DNA of 64,000 bases from Globisporangium splendens (Eukaryota; Oomycota; Peronosporomycetes; Pythiales; Pythiaceae): NCBI GenBank assembly GCA_006386115.1, contig VFIW01000022.1:248001-312000 (forward strand). Reading direction: 5' to 3'. The notes below the pieces were generated by a model. The model saw only the letters and a list, made by a program, of their open reading frames with translations. It was not told the DNA's origin and searched no databases. This document shows, in pieces, positions 31,621 to 41,933 of the stretch (its first letter is position 1; each line of letters opens with the position of its first letter). The position numbers were made by a program, and so were the translations under genes.

Positions 31621-33917
31621 ATGGCAGTTGAGGAGACTGAGGGTTCAAATAACGATCATGGCACTTCGCTCGCTCGTCTTCGTTTGTTTCTAGCGCCGCA
31701 TGCACCAACAAAGAGCGAAAGTGGTCAGGACTCACCAAATTCCAACGATACTCATGACCAAGACCAGGATGAAGATGCAGAGACGGGCGAAGTGACGATA
31801 CCGGTTGCTGGAGCAGTTGCAAGTGTGAGTCCGCTGAGTCATACTACGAAGGAATTCGCGCGAGTCAAGTATCTGCTGCAGTGCTGTCTACCTGGGTACA
31901 AGGTGCACGACAACATCACGATGTGGGATATGACCAACCCGTCGCTTGTGGCGCAGTACGAACAGCATTCCCATGGACTCCTCGAGTTGGACTCATGGGT
32001 CGCTGTGAACAACCTCGGAGCGGCGATGGGCGATGCGCACAGCTACGGATTCACCTCGCTCGACGCAAACCAAACTGGAATGAAATTCACGACAGGCAAC
32101 TTGCGGCTAGGGCCACCACTGAAGAGCAAAGGAACTCAGCAACTTGTGCTCTGCAAGATCGCTGTCGGAAGATCGCTGTCGGAAGATCGCTGGCCATTCA
32201 AAACGAAGAAGAAGCCAAGAAGTGACTGCCAGCCGGCTACCACAGCTTTTACCTGCAACACGGCGCACAAGGAGATGACGCCGACCGCGGGTACTACCAC
32301 GAGTACATCCTCAACAATGCGCTTCAGATCCTGCCGCAGCACTTGGTTCGCTTTCACTATAGTGCCATAGATTCCAAAAGTGCGGGTCCGTGCTCGTTGT
32401 GTGAAAAACACTCAGCAGCCGTTGTTTGTCGGGCTTGTGAGGCATCGATCTGCCTGACGTGTGACCAAGAGGTGCACTTAGCAAACAAGCTGGTGGGCCG
32501 CCATAAGCGTGTACCATTGCACCGAAAAGCGAAGCACACCAGAGGTGCAGGAACGCCTGCGAGTCGCTCTCGTCGTCGCAGTTCATCCGCATTGTCGTCA
32601 GATGTGGTACCGACATCACCTTTGTCATCGTTATCGTCGGCATCAAACCTTGAGCAGCAAGATACTAACGTGAACGCGATCGTAGTGAAGCAATTGGAAG
32701 ACGGCTTAACAGATGTCCAGACAGGCTGTCGATTCCACGAGGGCAAGCATGTCGAGTTTTACTGCTCAGTTTGCGAGCTCCCAGTATGCGTGCACTGCAA
32801 AATGGTGGGCGATCATTCGGTCGGAGAGAAAGGAACCTATCGGTTGCTCACGATCGCCGACGCATACGAGTTGAGTCTCCGCGAGTCGCTGAAGAGTGAT
32901 CCTCTAGTGGAGTCGCGGAAATCGGTGATCGAGAACAAGCTGCACTCTCTCGCGAAAGCGAAAGAAGATGTGATGCACAACAAAGAGCAAGTTGAGGCAG
33001 CTATTCGCTTGCAGTGCGAGCAGGCGCTGAGCCGCTTGGAGGATGAAGTGCGGACGAAAATGGTCGTGATCGACGGCGAAGTGCTCGAGTATCAACGGCA
33101 ACTCCAGCAAATCGAATGGACCGAGGATACGCTGGACGACTTGCGTGCATGTTCTCCAGCCGTGGAATTCTTGAGTGTTTGGAACCAGCATAGACTTGTG
33201 CGTTCAGAGCAGCGCGACTTCCCAGCATTTGCTCATGGATCAAGCGCAGAGCAGGTGAGAGGCGATCTGGAGCTGGTTGGAAGACTGCAGGTTGTCAGTG
33301 GAGAGCAACTGAACCTCGTGGTCCATGGTGAAAGGGATGACAGCAGTAGCCGCCAGTCTTCGACACGGTTCAGTCGACGCTCCCACGACTCGATCGGCAT
33401 TTCTAGTGGCTTTCAACGACATCCGTCAGACAATACCGACATCCGAAAGAAGCTGCTCAGTATGAAAGCAACCTTACCGACCGAACTGATGGCTTTTTCA
33501 GCGCAAGTAGCACCTGGTGCAGAGTCACCAGGACGGAATCGATTCAGCACGCTGATCTCATCAAAAGGGGTGCAGATGGTGGAGGACATCCGAAGTGAGC
33601 TGTTGGAGCAAAGCACGCTGGCGAAGACCAGTCGGACGTCCACATTCACGCATCGTGCTCCACTCGGCGCGGCTGTGATGAGCACCAGCAGCTCGCAGGC
33701 TCTACCGCCTACTCCCACACGCGCACATTTACGCACGGGCACGTCGTCTACACTCCGCGGATGTTCCATCCAACCAACGACGTGGAAACGAGCTTCGCAT
33801 CCGCAGGAGCAGCAACCGTCGCCGATGGGACGTCGCACTGGTCTCGCGACGGATGCCTGGTCCACGTTGCTTCGCCAGGAAATAGCACTCGCGATGCCCA
33901 TGAACGGCCAGCAATAG
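31621..33917 (+). pseudogene. PARP-like / double B-box gene, frameshifted
   Basis: Up to about 32170 a PARP-like catalytic region is read (LLQCCLPGYKVHDN, LLELDSWVAVNNLG, GMKFTTGNLRLG, QQLVLCKIAVGRSL). It resumes two frames over with AIQNEEEAKK, a TGA at 32223-32225, then LPAGYHSFYLQHG and GYYHEYILNNALQILPQ. The switch coincides with a perfect 14-bp tandem duplication (32157-32170 and 32171-32184). Two B-box zinc fingers follow (CSLCEKHSAAVVCRAC; CRFHEGKHVEFYCSVCELPVC), then a coiled coil and a Ser-rich tail ending at 33917. The HEYI glutamate of PARPs is present but I see no clear catalytic histidine. Without the two lesions it would be one PARP-like/B-box protein. No simple intron removes both lesions. 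Confidence 0.7.
32157..32184. repeat. 14-bp perfect tandem duplication
   Basis: GATCGCTGTCGGAA occurs twice head to tail inside the PARP-like coding region. Taking one unit out of consideration would align the frames on either side, so it is the direct cause of the shift. Confidence 0.85.
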
Positions 33918-34540
33918 CACCGTCGCACTTGCAGAGCCTCTTAGAAGGACCGAATGCAGAATGCCATACGCCAATGCCTCCAACTCGTGCGAGTTTGAAC
34001 CCATTTTCTGCCATTCTCGCATGGCTGCACTTGATGAACCACGACGTGTTCTTTTGTAAAATCTCATATCTGAAAAATGCAAATCACCATATTTAGAGTC
34101 AAGAAATCCAATGTTAGTAGCTTTCATATTTTATCGAACCTCTCTGCATCAAGGTGACAAATATTGATTTATAGATATCGTTGACTAAATGTGATACTGC
34201 GACAAATCACTTTCGAGAGGGAAGCAGAGCAGTTTTCCCACACGTGGCAAGCAAAAGTTGCTCGCATTCCCGAAATAGGAGGAAGCACCGACTTGAACCG
34301 CAAGCCTCACGTGCGCGCGCGCATTCGAATCCCTTCTGCGTCGCGCCCGCTTCCCTCCGCCCTTCGAGTGTGCGTGTGAGTGCGGCCTCCTGTCCTTCGT
34401 CCTTCTGCTGTCGTGTGTGCTGCTGCCGGTGGTGACGACGCGATCGGCCTCCCGAAGAAGAAACAGAAGAAATCAAGCACGTCGCTGACTAATTTCCGTC
34501 TTGAAGCGCGGCATCAACGGAAGAGAAGAAAGCAAACAAC
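33918..34540. other. Intergenic region upstream of AP1
   Basis: No gene seen. AT-rich to about 34200, then pyrimidine- and GC-rich leader sequence up to the AP1 ATG. Confidence 0.5.
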
Positions 34541-37018
34541 ATGGTGCGCATTTTCCAAAAGACAGCGGCTGCGTCGCTGCTCCTGCTCGCGGTTGCTAGT
34601 GCTGTCGTTGTGGATGTGAAGTCGACAGCCCCGCAAGGCATGACATTGCAGCTGCACCGCATCGAGGATCACGCCAAGACGCACTCGGAAGTGTATCGAC
34701 GACGTCGCTTGCAGAATGTCGATGGGGAGCTCGAAGTCGTGCCGTTGAACCTAGGACTCGGCACGCACTACGCGTGGGTGTACGCTGGCACACCGCCGCA
34801 GCGCGCATCAGTGATCACGGATACAGGAAGTGGTCTGATGGCGTTTCCATGCTCAGGGTGCGTGGCAGGCAATTCATTAGTTTGAGGAGGGCTTGTGCAC
34901 TGCAGTCTGGCTGGCGTGTACTGACTAGTGTCGCATGCGTATTGTTTGCTTCTGGAACAGGTGTACTGGATGTGGAGACCACACGGATCAACCGTTTGCT
35001 GCTGCAGCTTCATCGACGCTGACGCATGTGACGTGTGCAGCCGCCAACCCCTTTTTCACACCAAAATGCAAAAACTGTGGTGCTGATACCAGTCAAATGT
35101 GCAACATCTCTCAGGTACATTCGAGAGCAAGCACGGATGCCGAAGCACTTGGAAGATTCTTCGACTTGACGGAGTTGTTCTGGTTGTTTTGTGCATGTAG
35201 GCGTACATGGAAGGGAGCAGCTGGGATGCCACCGTCGTGGAAGACATTGTGTACCTCGGCGACGCAGATAGTTTGCACAACGAGCAGATGCGGAACCAGT
35301 TTGGCACGCATTTCATGTTTGGTTGTCAGAACCACGAAACAGGATTGTTCATTAGTCAAGTGGCTGATGGCATCATGGGGCTCTCCAACAATGGTGCGTG
35401 TGTATACTACACAGTTGGCATGGAGTCGAATCAGTGGTACTGACAAGGTGCTACTTCCTTTCGTTTTGGCGATGATGTGGGTATATATGCGCAGATGACA
35501 ACCTGGTTGCGAAACTGTACAAAGAAAAGAAGATTCCGAACAAACTGTTCTCGCTGTGCTTTGGTTACGACGGAGGCTCCATGTCGATCGGCGTTCCGGA
35601 CACTGCGCGCCACAAGGGGAAGATAGCGTACGCAAAGCTCGGTCCTGACCCAACCCGCAGGTTCGTTTTTCTTATTGCTGGTTGAATGAGTTTGTGTGAG
35701 TTGTCGCGTTTTGTGAAATAAGTTCTCTCTCTATTTGTGTTGTTTCCGTGTAGCCACTTTTATAACGTTATGTTGAGAGATGTCCGGATCGGCAACGACA
35801 CTATCGATGCTCCAGCTAAGAGCTACTCCCAGGGACACTTTATCGTCGACAGCGGCACGACGGATTCGTACTTGCCGAGCTCGATGAAGGCTGCTTTTGA
35901 AGCTGCATTTGAGAAGGTTACGGGTCTAAAGTACCAAGCGTCGGGTGCTGGTTGTAAAGGCTATACGGACGAGGACCTCGATGCGCTTCCGAACATCCAG
36001 ATTGTCTTGGAAGCAGAAGATGGCGGCGATCTTGTGCTCGAGGTGACGCCAGACCAGTACTTGATCCAAGAAAGTGGGGGTCACTATTGTGCGAGTGTGT
36101 TTTTGACGGAGTTTTCTGGAGGAGGTGTGTGGATTTGGTTTCATCTCGCGTCGATATTGTCGCTCGTTGACATGAGTGCTGATGAATCATTCGTTGTGTG
36201 GGTGTGCAATGTGTGCAGTGATCGGTGCGAACATCATGACGGATCGAGATGTGATTTTCGACAGTGGAAGCCAACGTGTGGGCTTTGTGGATGCAGATTG
36301 TGCGTACTCAAATGCCACGGCTCCCTCGAGTGCACCTCGCGATAAGCCAGCTCCCGGTGTCGTTGCGTCGAGCAACGTGGATACGTCCAAAACCTCGCCA
36401 ACCCCAAATCCATCTCCGAAGCATGTCCTACCACCAGCTCCAACACTAACACCTGTGCCATCCCCGACGCCAGGTCTCAAGCCAACAGTGGCACCAACAA
36501 CCGCGCCAACTCCAAAGCCAACCTTGAGGCCAACTGTCGCGCCTTCGCCAATACCAGTTGCAGCATCAGTTGACTTTGATACTGAGTCATCAAAGAGCTC
36601 GTCCGAGTCAGCACCGGTCTTGACGCCAGTCCCTGAGAGTACAGCAACGACTAGCACGACACATCTGAATCATGCGAACACTGCGAGCGAAGACGAGCAC
36701 CCGATGGTGCTTACCATTGTGGGCACGGTTCTTGTTGCGGTGTTTCTTCTCGTTGTGGCAGCATCGATCAAGTTCAAGAAGAACAAAAAAGATCACAACT
36801 GGAGCCGAGTGAAAGAAAACGAAGATGACGTCGACGACGAAGAGGAGGAACTCGATCCTCATGTGCGCTCGAAAAAGTCCCGCGGAAAGCAGCCACTTCG
36901 TTCGGATGACATTGATTCGGACGATGATGATGACGATGACGAAGACGAGATTTTTGACCGCGAAGCCCACAATCACGAAGACACGAAGCACGATACGCGC
37001 ATGCTCGAGCGATTGTGA
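34541..37018 (+). CDS. AP1: plasmepsin-V-like membrane aspartyl protease
   Basis: Six exons (34541-34857, 34961-35114, 35201-35393, 35495-35660, 35754-36124, 36219-37018) give 666 residues in phase. A signal peptide (ASLLLLAVASAVVV) is followed by a propeptide with RRRRLQ, then the first catalytic motif ITDTGSG (D94) and a cysteine-rich insert (CSGCTGCGDH, CKNCG) of the plasmepsin V/nepenthesin type. The second motif is FIVDSGTTDSYLP (D309). A long Pro/Thr/Ser stalk leads to a transmembrane helix (TIVGTVLVAVFLLVVAASI) and an acidic cytosolic tail. Such type-I proteases act in the secretory pathway; in plasmepsin V and some oomycete relatives they process effectors, so a role in effector maturation is plausible inference. 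The middle of this gene is duplicated at 39434-40774. Confidence 0.9.
35338..36678 (+). repeat. Duplicated segment, copy 1 (within AP1)
   Basis: This 1,341-bp segment, from mid exon 3 to the stalk coding region, reappears at 39434-40774 with a constant offset of 4,096 bp. Every stretch I compared, introns included, was identical, and all frames encoded within it are identical. Confidence 0.9.
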
Positions 37019-37742
37019 TCGAGAAACCGAGGGAGTTCGTGGCGCTTGTCGCTCCGAGTTGTTTATCTATCATCCGACAGCATCTATCTCGTCCTTACCC
37101 TATGAATGAATGCAAGATCAAACCGAGGTATTCATCTTCTAATGAGCAAATGGTAGACTTTCATATTTGTGCGTTTTGTACACAGCAATGCGTGCCTTGA
37201 CCGAATGTGTCTGAATCATCAACGCTCCTGTACCATTGAGAAGGAGCGACCTGTTACACAAGTCGAGATCTCAAGCACTCAGGTGAGAGTATCTTTGATG
37301 GAGTTGTCTACATTTACTGTCCAATGTGAGTTGCATTGGCGTTCCTAGCTGCTGAAATTTGCTTCTCAGAACCATGAAGTCAGCGTTCTTATTTAGTAGT
37401 CTTCCCAGATGTTATCAATGAAGGCTCGTCGATGTTGTGCTTGAAACCACAAGCTCAGCCAACAAAGACACAGTCACAACGCTTGGACGCTGACAAATTG
37501 ATCCATGCAAGTTGCACATGGTGCACGTGCTTATCGAGAGCTCGAGAGTGCGTTGCCTCTGAGAGTGTATCCCTTGGCGATAACTGGGAATGGGTGCGTG
37601 AGCCATCTCCCTTGTCTTCCAAGAGTCCCAATTTCAATTGACCCTTTATTGAATCAATGCGTTGTGTCACAACAGTCCCCTGTTCCGGGTAAGCTCGCGG
37701 TTCATTTTCCATGCACACCTTTCGTGCTGATTTACCGATTCA
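37019..37742. other. AP1-AP2 interval with a possible decayed AP2 first exon
   Basis: Around 37500-37660 one frame reads AHGARAYRELESALPLRVYPLA and then PRVPISIDPLLN. This loosely resembles the propeptide and the region before the first catalytic aspartate of AP1. It is too weak to call an exon. Confidence 0.3.
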
Positions 37743-38311
37743 TTGGGTTCTGCACCTGCGCGTTTTGACGAAGCTGCACCGAATGCACAGGTGGCTTTTG
37801 ACGCTTCAATTTCGTCGACATCAACTAAAGTCGATTGTGGCTCGGCAAGCCCACTCTTTCGCTGCCAAGAATGTTCGAATGCCGCGTCACCGTGTGAAAT
37901 ATCTTACGTGAGCATCGACTCTCCTGCCAGAAGCAAATCTCCTCTTGCTAAGCAGCATCTCTAATTGCCTTGTTTTTCGTGTGTTTTCTTTTCTCCAGGC
38001 TGAAGCATCAGGGAGCAAACTCGGAGCCATTCTGGTGGCGTACTGGGGCTCGACAACTGCGGTGAGTGATGTTACATCCGATTCGTAGCAAAAATGGAGA
38101 GCGACAACTGACTGATTCTCTCCGCTTTCTTTGTTGCTGCATAGACACGTCGATGGTTGTGAAGCTTTTCGACAGCAACAAGATTCCAAGTAGACTCTTT
38201 TCACTATGCTTTGCCGAGACAGGTGGATTCATGACTCTGGGTGCGGCAGCAGACACTTCTCGTCACAAAGGAGACGTTGCGTATGGTGCGCTGGTCGTGG
38301 ATGAACAAGAC
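37743..38311 (+). pseudogene. AP2 5' fragments: decayed aspartyl protease exons
   Basis: Three exon-like pieces match AP1 in order: 37743-37912 with FDASISSTSTKVDC and LFRCQECSN (cysteine-rich insert) ending at a GTGAGC donor; about 37999-38061 (AEASGSKLGA joined in another frame to GVLGLDNC, so about 40 codons are deleted); and 38145-38311 with MVVKLFDSNKIPSRLFSLCF and DTSRHKGDVAYG, equivalent to AP1 exon 4. The first catalytic exon is missing or decayed and homology stops near 38311, before the recombinase fragment. Cannot encode a protease. Confidence 0.7.
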
Positions 38312-38710
38312 GAAGCGCACGTTGGGAAGCAGAGTGGATTCACACAAACCAAGGCAGCGGATATGCGTTTCAATGCCCATGATTATGCCTCTTTCCAAGA
38401 CAGCAACCAGATCAGTTGGGGCAGTAAATCTTGGTTGATTAACTCCAGCCCATATGAGAAGGACGTGGTCAGCAGCCCCGCGAGAGTTTGTTGATTGGCT
38501 GGACAGCACTTGAATGTGTTCTGAAGCGAGAGGTCTTGTCGCTGGGACAGATAACTTGGAGGTCCGGAGCGACAAAAGACGAATTGATACTTGGACAGCG
38601 CTGACTCATCTTGAAGTCCAGGAGCGAATTTGAACCAAGTTATTCTTGGGCAATACCGACTTCTGGCACGTCGAAGAACCATGTTGGCTCATGATGTCCG
38701 AAACCGTGGA

Positions 38711-39061
38711 TCACACCATGCTTCGTGCTAAGTCGGTTGTGGCGCCAGCTGATTGGAGTGGGTGCTGTTCGAAACAATTCGACAGCCACTGACCGAGTAG
38801 CTTGATTGTCAGGCTTTCTGCTCCTCCGTTGACTATTGCTGTTGCACCACCGATCCGCACAGAATGTGTCGAATAATTCGTAGTCGGAATACTTGCTCTT
38901 TTGGCATTTTGCTTCAGGTGCTGAGCCACTGCTCGTGACTCCAATTCCACCGACAAGTACGGACCACTTGATTTTCCCATTGTACTGCACGCATTGAGAG
39001 TGTGTTTTAGCGCTTGAGCAGGACAGATACTGGATCTCCAGATGGATGCATGGTTCGCCAA
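38711..39061 (-). pseudogene. Tyrosine recombinase fragment (DIRS/Crypton type)
   Basis: A minus-strand frame contains ICPAQALKHTLNACSTMG, then STHSVRIGGATAIVNGGAESL (HxxR box H-S-V-R at about 38855-38866) and IKLLGQWLSNCFEQHPLQSAG, the arrangement of retroelement tyrosine recombinases. It is different from the recombinase at 1-1392 (IRIGG-like rather than FRRGG-like). The position where relatives usually have the nucleophilic Tyr reads His (FEQHP), and the N-terminal half is absent. A dead fragment. The element boundaries within 38312-39433 are not resolved. Confidence 0.65.
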
Positions 39062-39433
39062 GCTCCACGTCCGTATTGGTCGTTTTTTGCACTTTCAAGA
39101 CTGATCGTGACGGACACTAAATCGACTTTCGTTGATCAGACCTTAGCGTGTTCCTGGGATCATATTGCAGCCGGAAAGAGGAGTATCCTTCCAAGACTGT
39201 TCCAACTGTTCTTCTGTCCTGCGAATAATGAAAACAAAGCAGGCATCTTTTCCGTGTGAAGGCGTTGGATGTTCAAGTCGAGAATCCATCAATCGCAGCC
39301 TTTTCGTCGCAGCATTCATCGCGCGAAAGTCGCTTCATCGTGGACAGCAGTGCAGAATTCTCAAATTCCCCAAATTCAGTCAAGAGCCTACTTGAGCACG
39401 CAATAGCAGCCACGACTATGTGACCATGTGTTG

Positions 39434-40774
39434 AACAGGATTGTTCATTAGTCAAGTGGCTGATGGCATCATGGGGCTCTCCAACAATGGTGCGTGTGTA
39501 TACTACACAGTTGGCATGGAGTCGAATCAGTGGTACTGACAAGGTGCTACTTCCTTTCGTTTTGGCGATGATGTGGGTATATATGCGCAGATGACAACCT
39601 GGTTGCGAAACTGTACAAAGAAAAGAAGATTCCGAACAAACTGTTCTCGCTGTGCTTTGGTTACGACGGAGGCTCCATGTCGATCGGCGTTCCGGACACT
39701 GCGCGCCACAAGGGGAAGATAGCGTACGCAAAGCTCGGTCCTGACCCAACCCGCAGGTTCGTTTTTCTTATTGCTGGTTGAATGAGTTTGTGTGAGTTGT
39801 CGCGTTTTGTGAAATAAGTTCTCTCTCTATTTGTGTTGTTTCCGTGTAGCCACTTTTATAACGTTATGTTGAGAGATGTCCGGATCGGCAACGACACTAT
39901 CGATGCTCCAGCTAAGAGCTACTCCCAGGGACACTTTATCGTCGACAGCGGCACGACGGATTCGTACTTGCCGAGCTCGATGAAGGCTGCTTTTGAAGCT
40001 GCATTTGAGAAGGTTACGGGTCTAAAGTACCAAGCGTCGGGTGCTGGTTGTAAAGGCTATACGGACGAGGACCTCGATGCGCTTCCGAACATCCAGATTG
40101 TCTTGGAAGCAGAAGATGGCGGCGATCTTGTGCTCGAGGTGACGCCAGACCAGTACTTGATCCAAGAAAGTGGGGGTCACTATTGTGCGAGTGTGTTTTT
40201 GACGGAGTTTTCTGGAGGAGGTGTGTGGATTTGGTTTCATCTCGCGTCGATATTGTCGCTCGTTGACATGAGTGCTGATGAATCATTCGTTGTGTGGGTG
40301 TGCAATGTGTGCAGTGATCGGTGCGAACATCATGACGGATCGAGATGTGATTTTCGACAGTGGAAGCCAACGTGTGGGCTTTGTGGATGCAGATTGTGCG
40401 TACTCAAATGCCACGGCTCCCTCGAGTGCACCTCGCGATAAGCCAGCTCCCGGTGTCGTTGCGTCGAGCAACGTGGATACGTCCAAAACCTCGCCAACCC
40501 CAAATCCATCTCCGAAGCATGTCCTACCACCAGCTCCAACACTAACACCTGTGCCATCCCCGACGCCAGGTCTCAAGCCAACAGTGGCACCAACAACCGC
40601 GCCAACTCCAAAGCCAACCTTGAGGCCAACTGTCGCGCCTTCGCCAATACCAGTTGCAGCATCAGTTGACTTTGATACTGAGTCATCAAAGAGCTCGTCC
40701 GAGTCAGCACCGGTCTTGACGCCAGTCCCTGAGAGTACAGCAACGACTAGCACGACACATCTGAATCATGCGAA
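39434..40774 (+). repeat. Duplicated segment, copy 2 (within AP2)
   Basis: The counterpart of 35338-36678. The left junction lies in AACAGGATTG and the right in CATGCGAA inside the stalk-coding repeats; beyond both ends the sequences are unrelated or diverged. Confidence 0.9.
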
Positions 40775-41366
40775 TAATGCAACTCCATCTCCTGTGACTC
40801 CATCTTCTGCAACTCCAACTCCATTTCATACCCCAGCGTCAGCTTACACCCCAGCTCCTGTTACTCCTGATCCTCACACGCTTGTTCCAGCTTCTGTCAC
40901 AACTTCAAGAACGCCAGCACCATTGACTTCTGTGACTACTCTACCCACCACAGCACTTGAACCAAAACCAACCACATCACCTGTCCCGACATCGTCTGAG
41001 GCACACAGCACCGACAATCGCGTAAATGCAAGCGCAACGAACACGAAAGCTGACGGCGGAAAGCCGTTCCCAGTTCTTCTCACGATTTTCAGCACTATTT
41101 TGGCAGCTGGTCTTGTTCTCGTGATTGCTGTTGTGATCCGACGTCGGAGGCATCGGGCAGATTTTCTTTGGGAGGAACTAAGTGCACCAGACGAAGAAGA
41201 AGGTGACAATGGCAACAGAAACCACAGCCCAAAGAGATCGTTCGTGATGCCACATTTTCTGCTTCTATCGCCGCCGTTGCCGGATACGCAAGTTCGCATT
41301 CACTACTGCGAAGCCAGCGAAGAAGTGCTCTTCGATCGACACAGTCCCCAGATCGTTGCACTTTAA
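39436..41366 (+). pseudogene. AP2 3' half: aspartyl protease lacking its N-terminal half
   Basis: It begins within AP1-type exon 3 (GLFISQVADGIMG) and keeps exon 4, exon 5 with FIVDSGTTDSYLP, and the last exon with in-frame splice sites. There is no signal peptide and no first DTG motif; the preceding DNA is the recombinase fragment. From 40775 the sequence is not AP1-like: a longer Thr/Pro/Ser stalk, a transmembrane helix (LLTIFSTILAAGLVLVIAVV) and a tail ending SPQIVAL, which resembles the AP3 tail (RPQIVAL). It is therefore an AP1-derived middle joined to an AP3-type end. The final exon is open for over 1 kb, so decay is recent. Not expected to make an active enzyme. Confidence 0.8.
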
Positions 41367-41933
41367 GGAGCCGATTTGCTACACAGTTGTGGACTTTCGG
41401 TGCCAGCAATTGATACTTACTTTCACGGCAAATCCCGCAAAGCCAACCGAATGTGCCAAGAAAAGCACGACGCTAGGACATCTTGCTTAACATTGCATCA
41501 ACACTCTAGTACTTTCCAATCAAAGTGAGGCACGAGGTAGAGTCACTCTCTTACTCCAGATCACAGCAAGTGATCTAACCCCCAAGCGTGGGTCTTTGAA
41601 ACGAGATATAGAATGAGCGAGCTGACGCCTCTCCAAATTTGCTTCCGGATGTGGACAAGATCGCTGTGGTACCCAGTCGCCAATTGGTCTACGAGTGATG
41701 TTTTGGAGCTAACTAAATTAAGGTGTCTATTTCCCACAGCCGAGCCAGATCCACGACAGCAAGATACTGTGGATGTGCTGCGACTTCGAGTGCTTGTCTG
41801 TCGGCTCAGCTTGTTTCTCAAAAAGATGCGCAAGACAAAGTCGTTCGAGTTTGTGGGGTCGATGTTTGAGCGAAGGAGGAGGTTGCAAGTTGGTCGGCAT
41901 TTGTTTTTCTGCCACTCTTTGTGGTAGTAGCAA
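41367..41933. other. Intergenic region, no gene seen
   Basis: Contains the 3' flank of AP2 and the promoter side of AP3; open frames lack recognisable features. Confidence 0.5.

Noticed and set aside
34322..34334. TTCGAATCCC resembling a tRNA B-box
   Set aside because: No acceptor, D-arm or A-box partner could be found upstream.
36187..36657. Gly/Val-rich minus-strand frame over the AP1 stalk (and its copy at 40283-40753)
   Set aside because: Antisense of the Pro/Thr stalk repeats.
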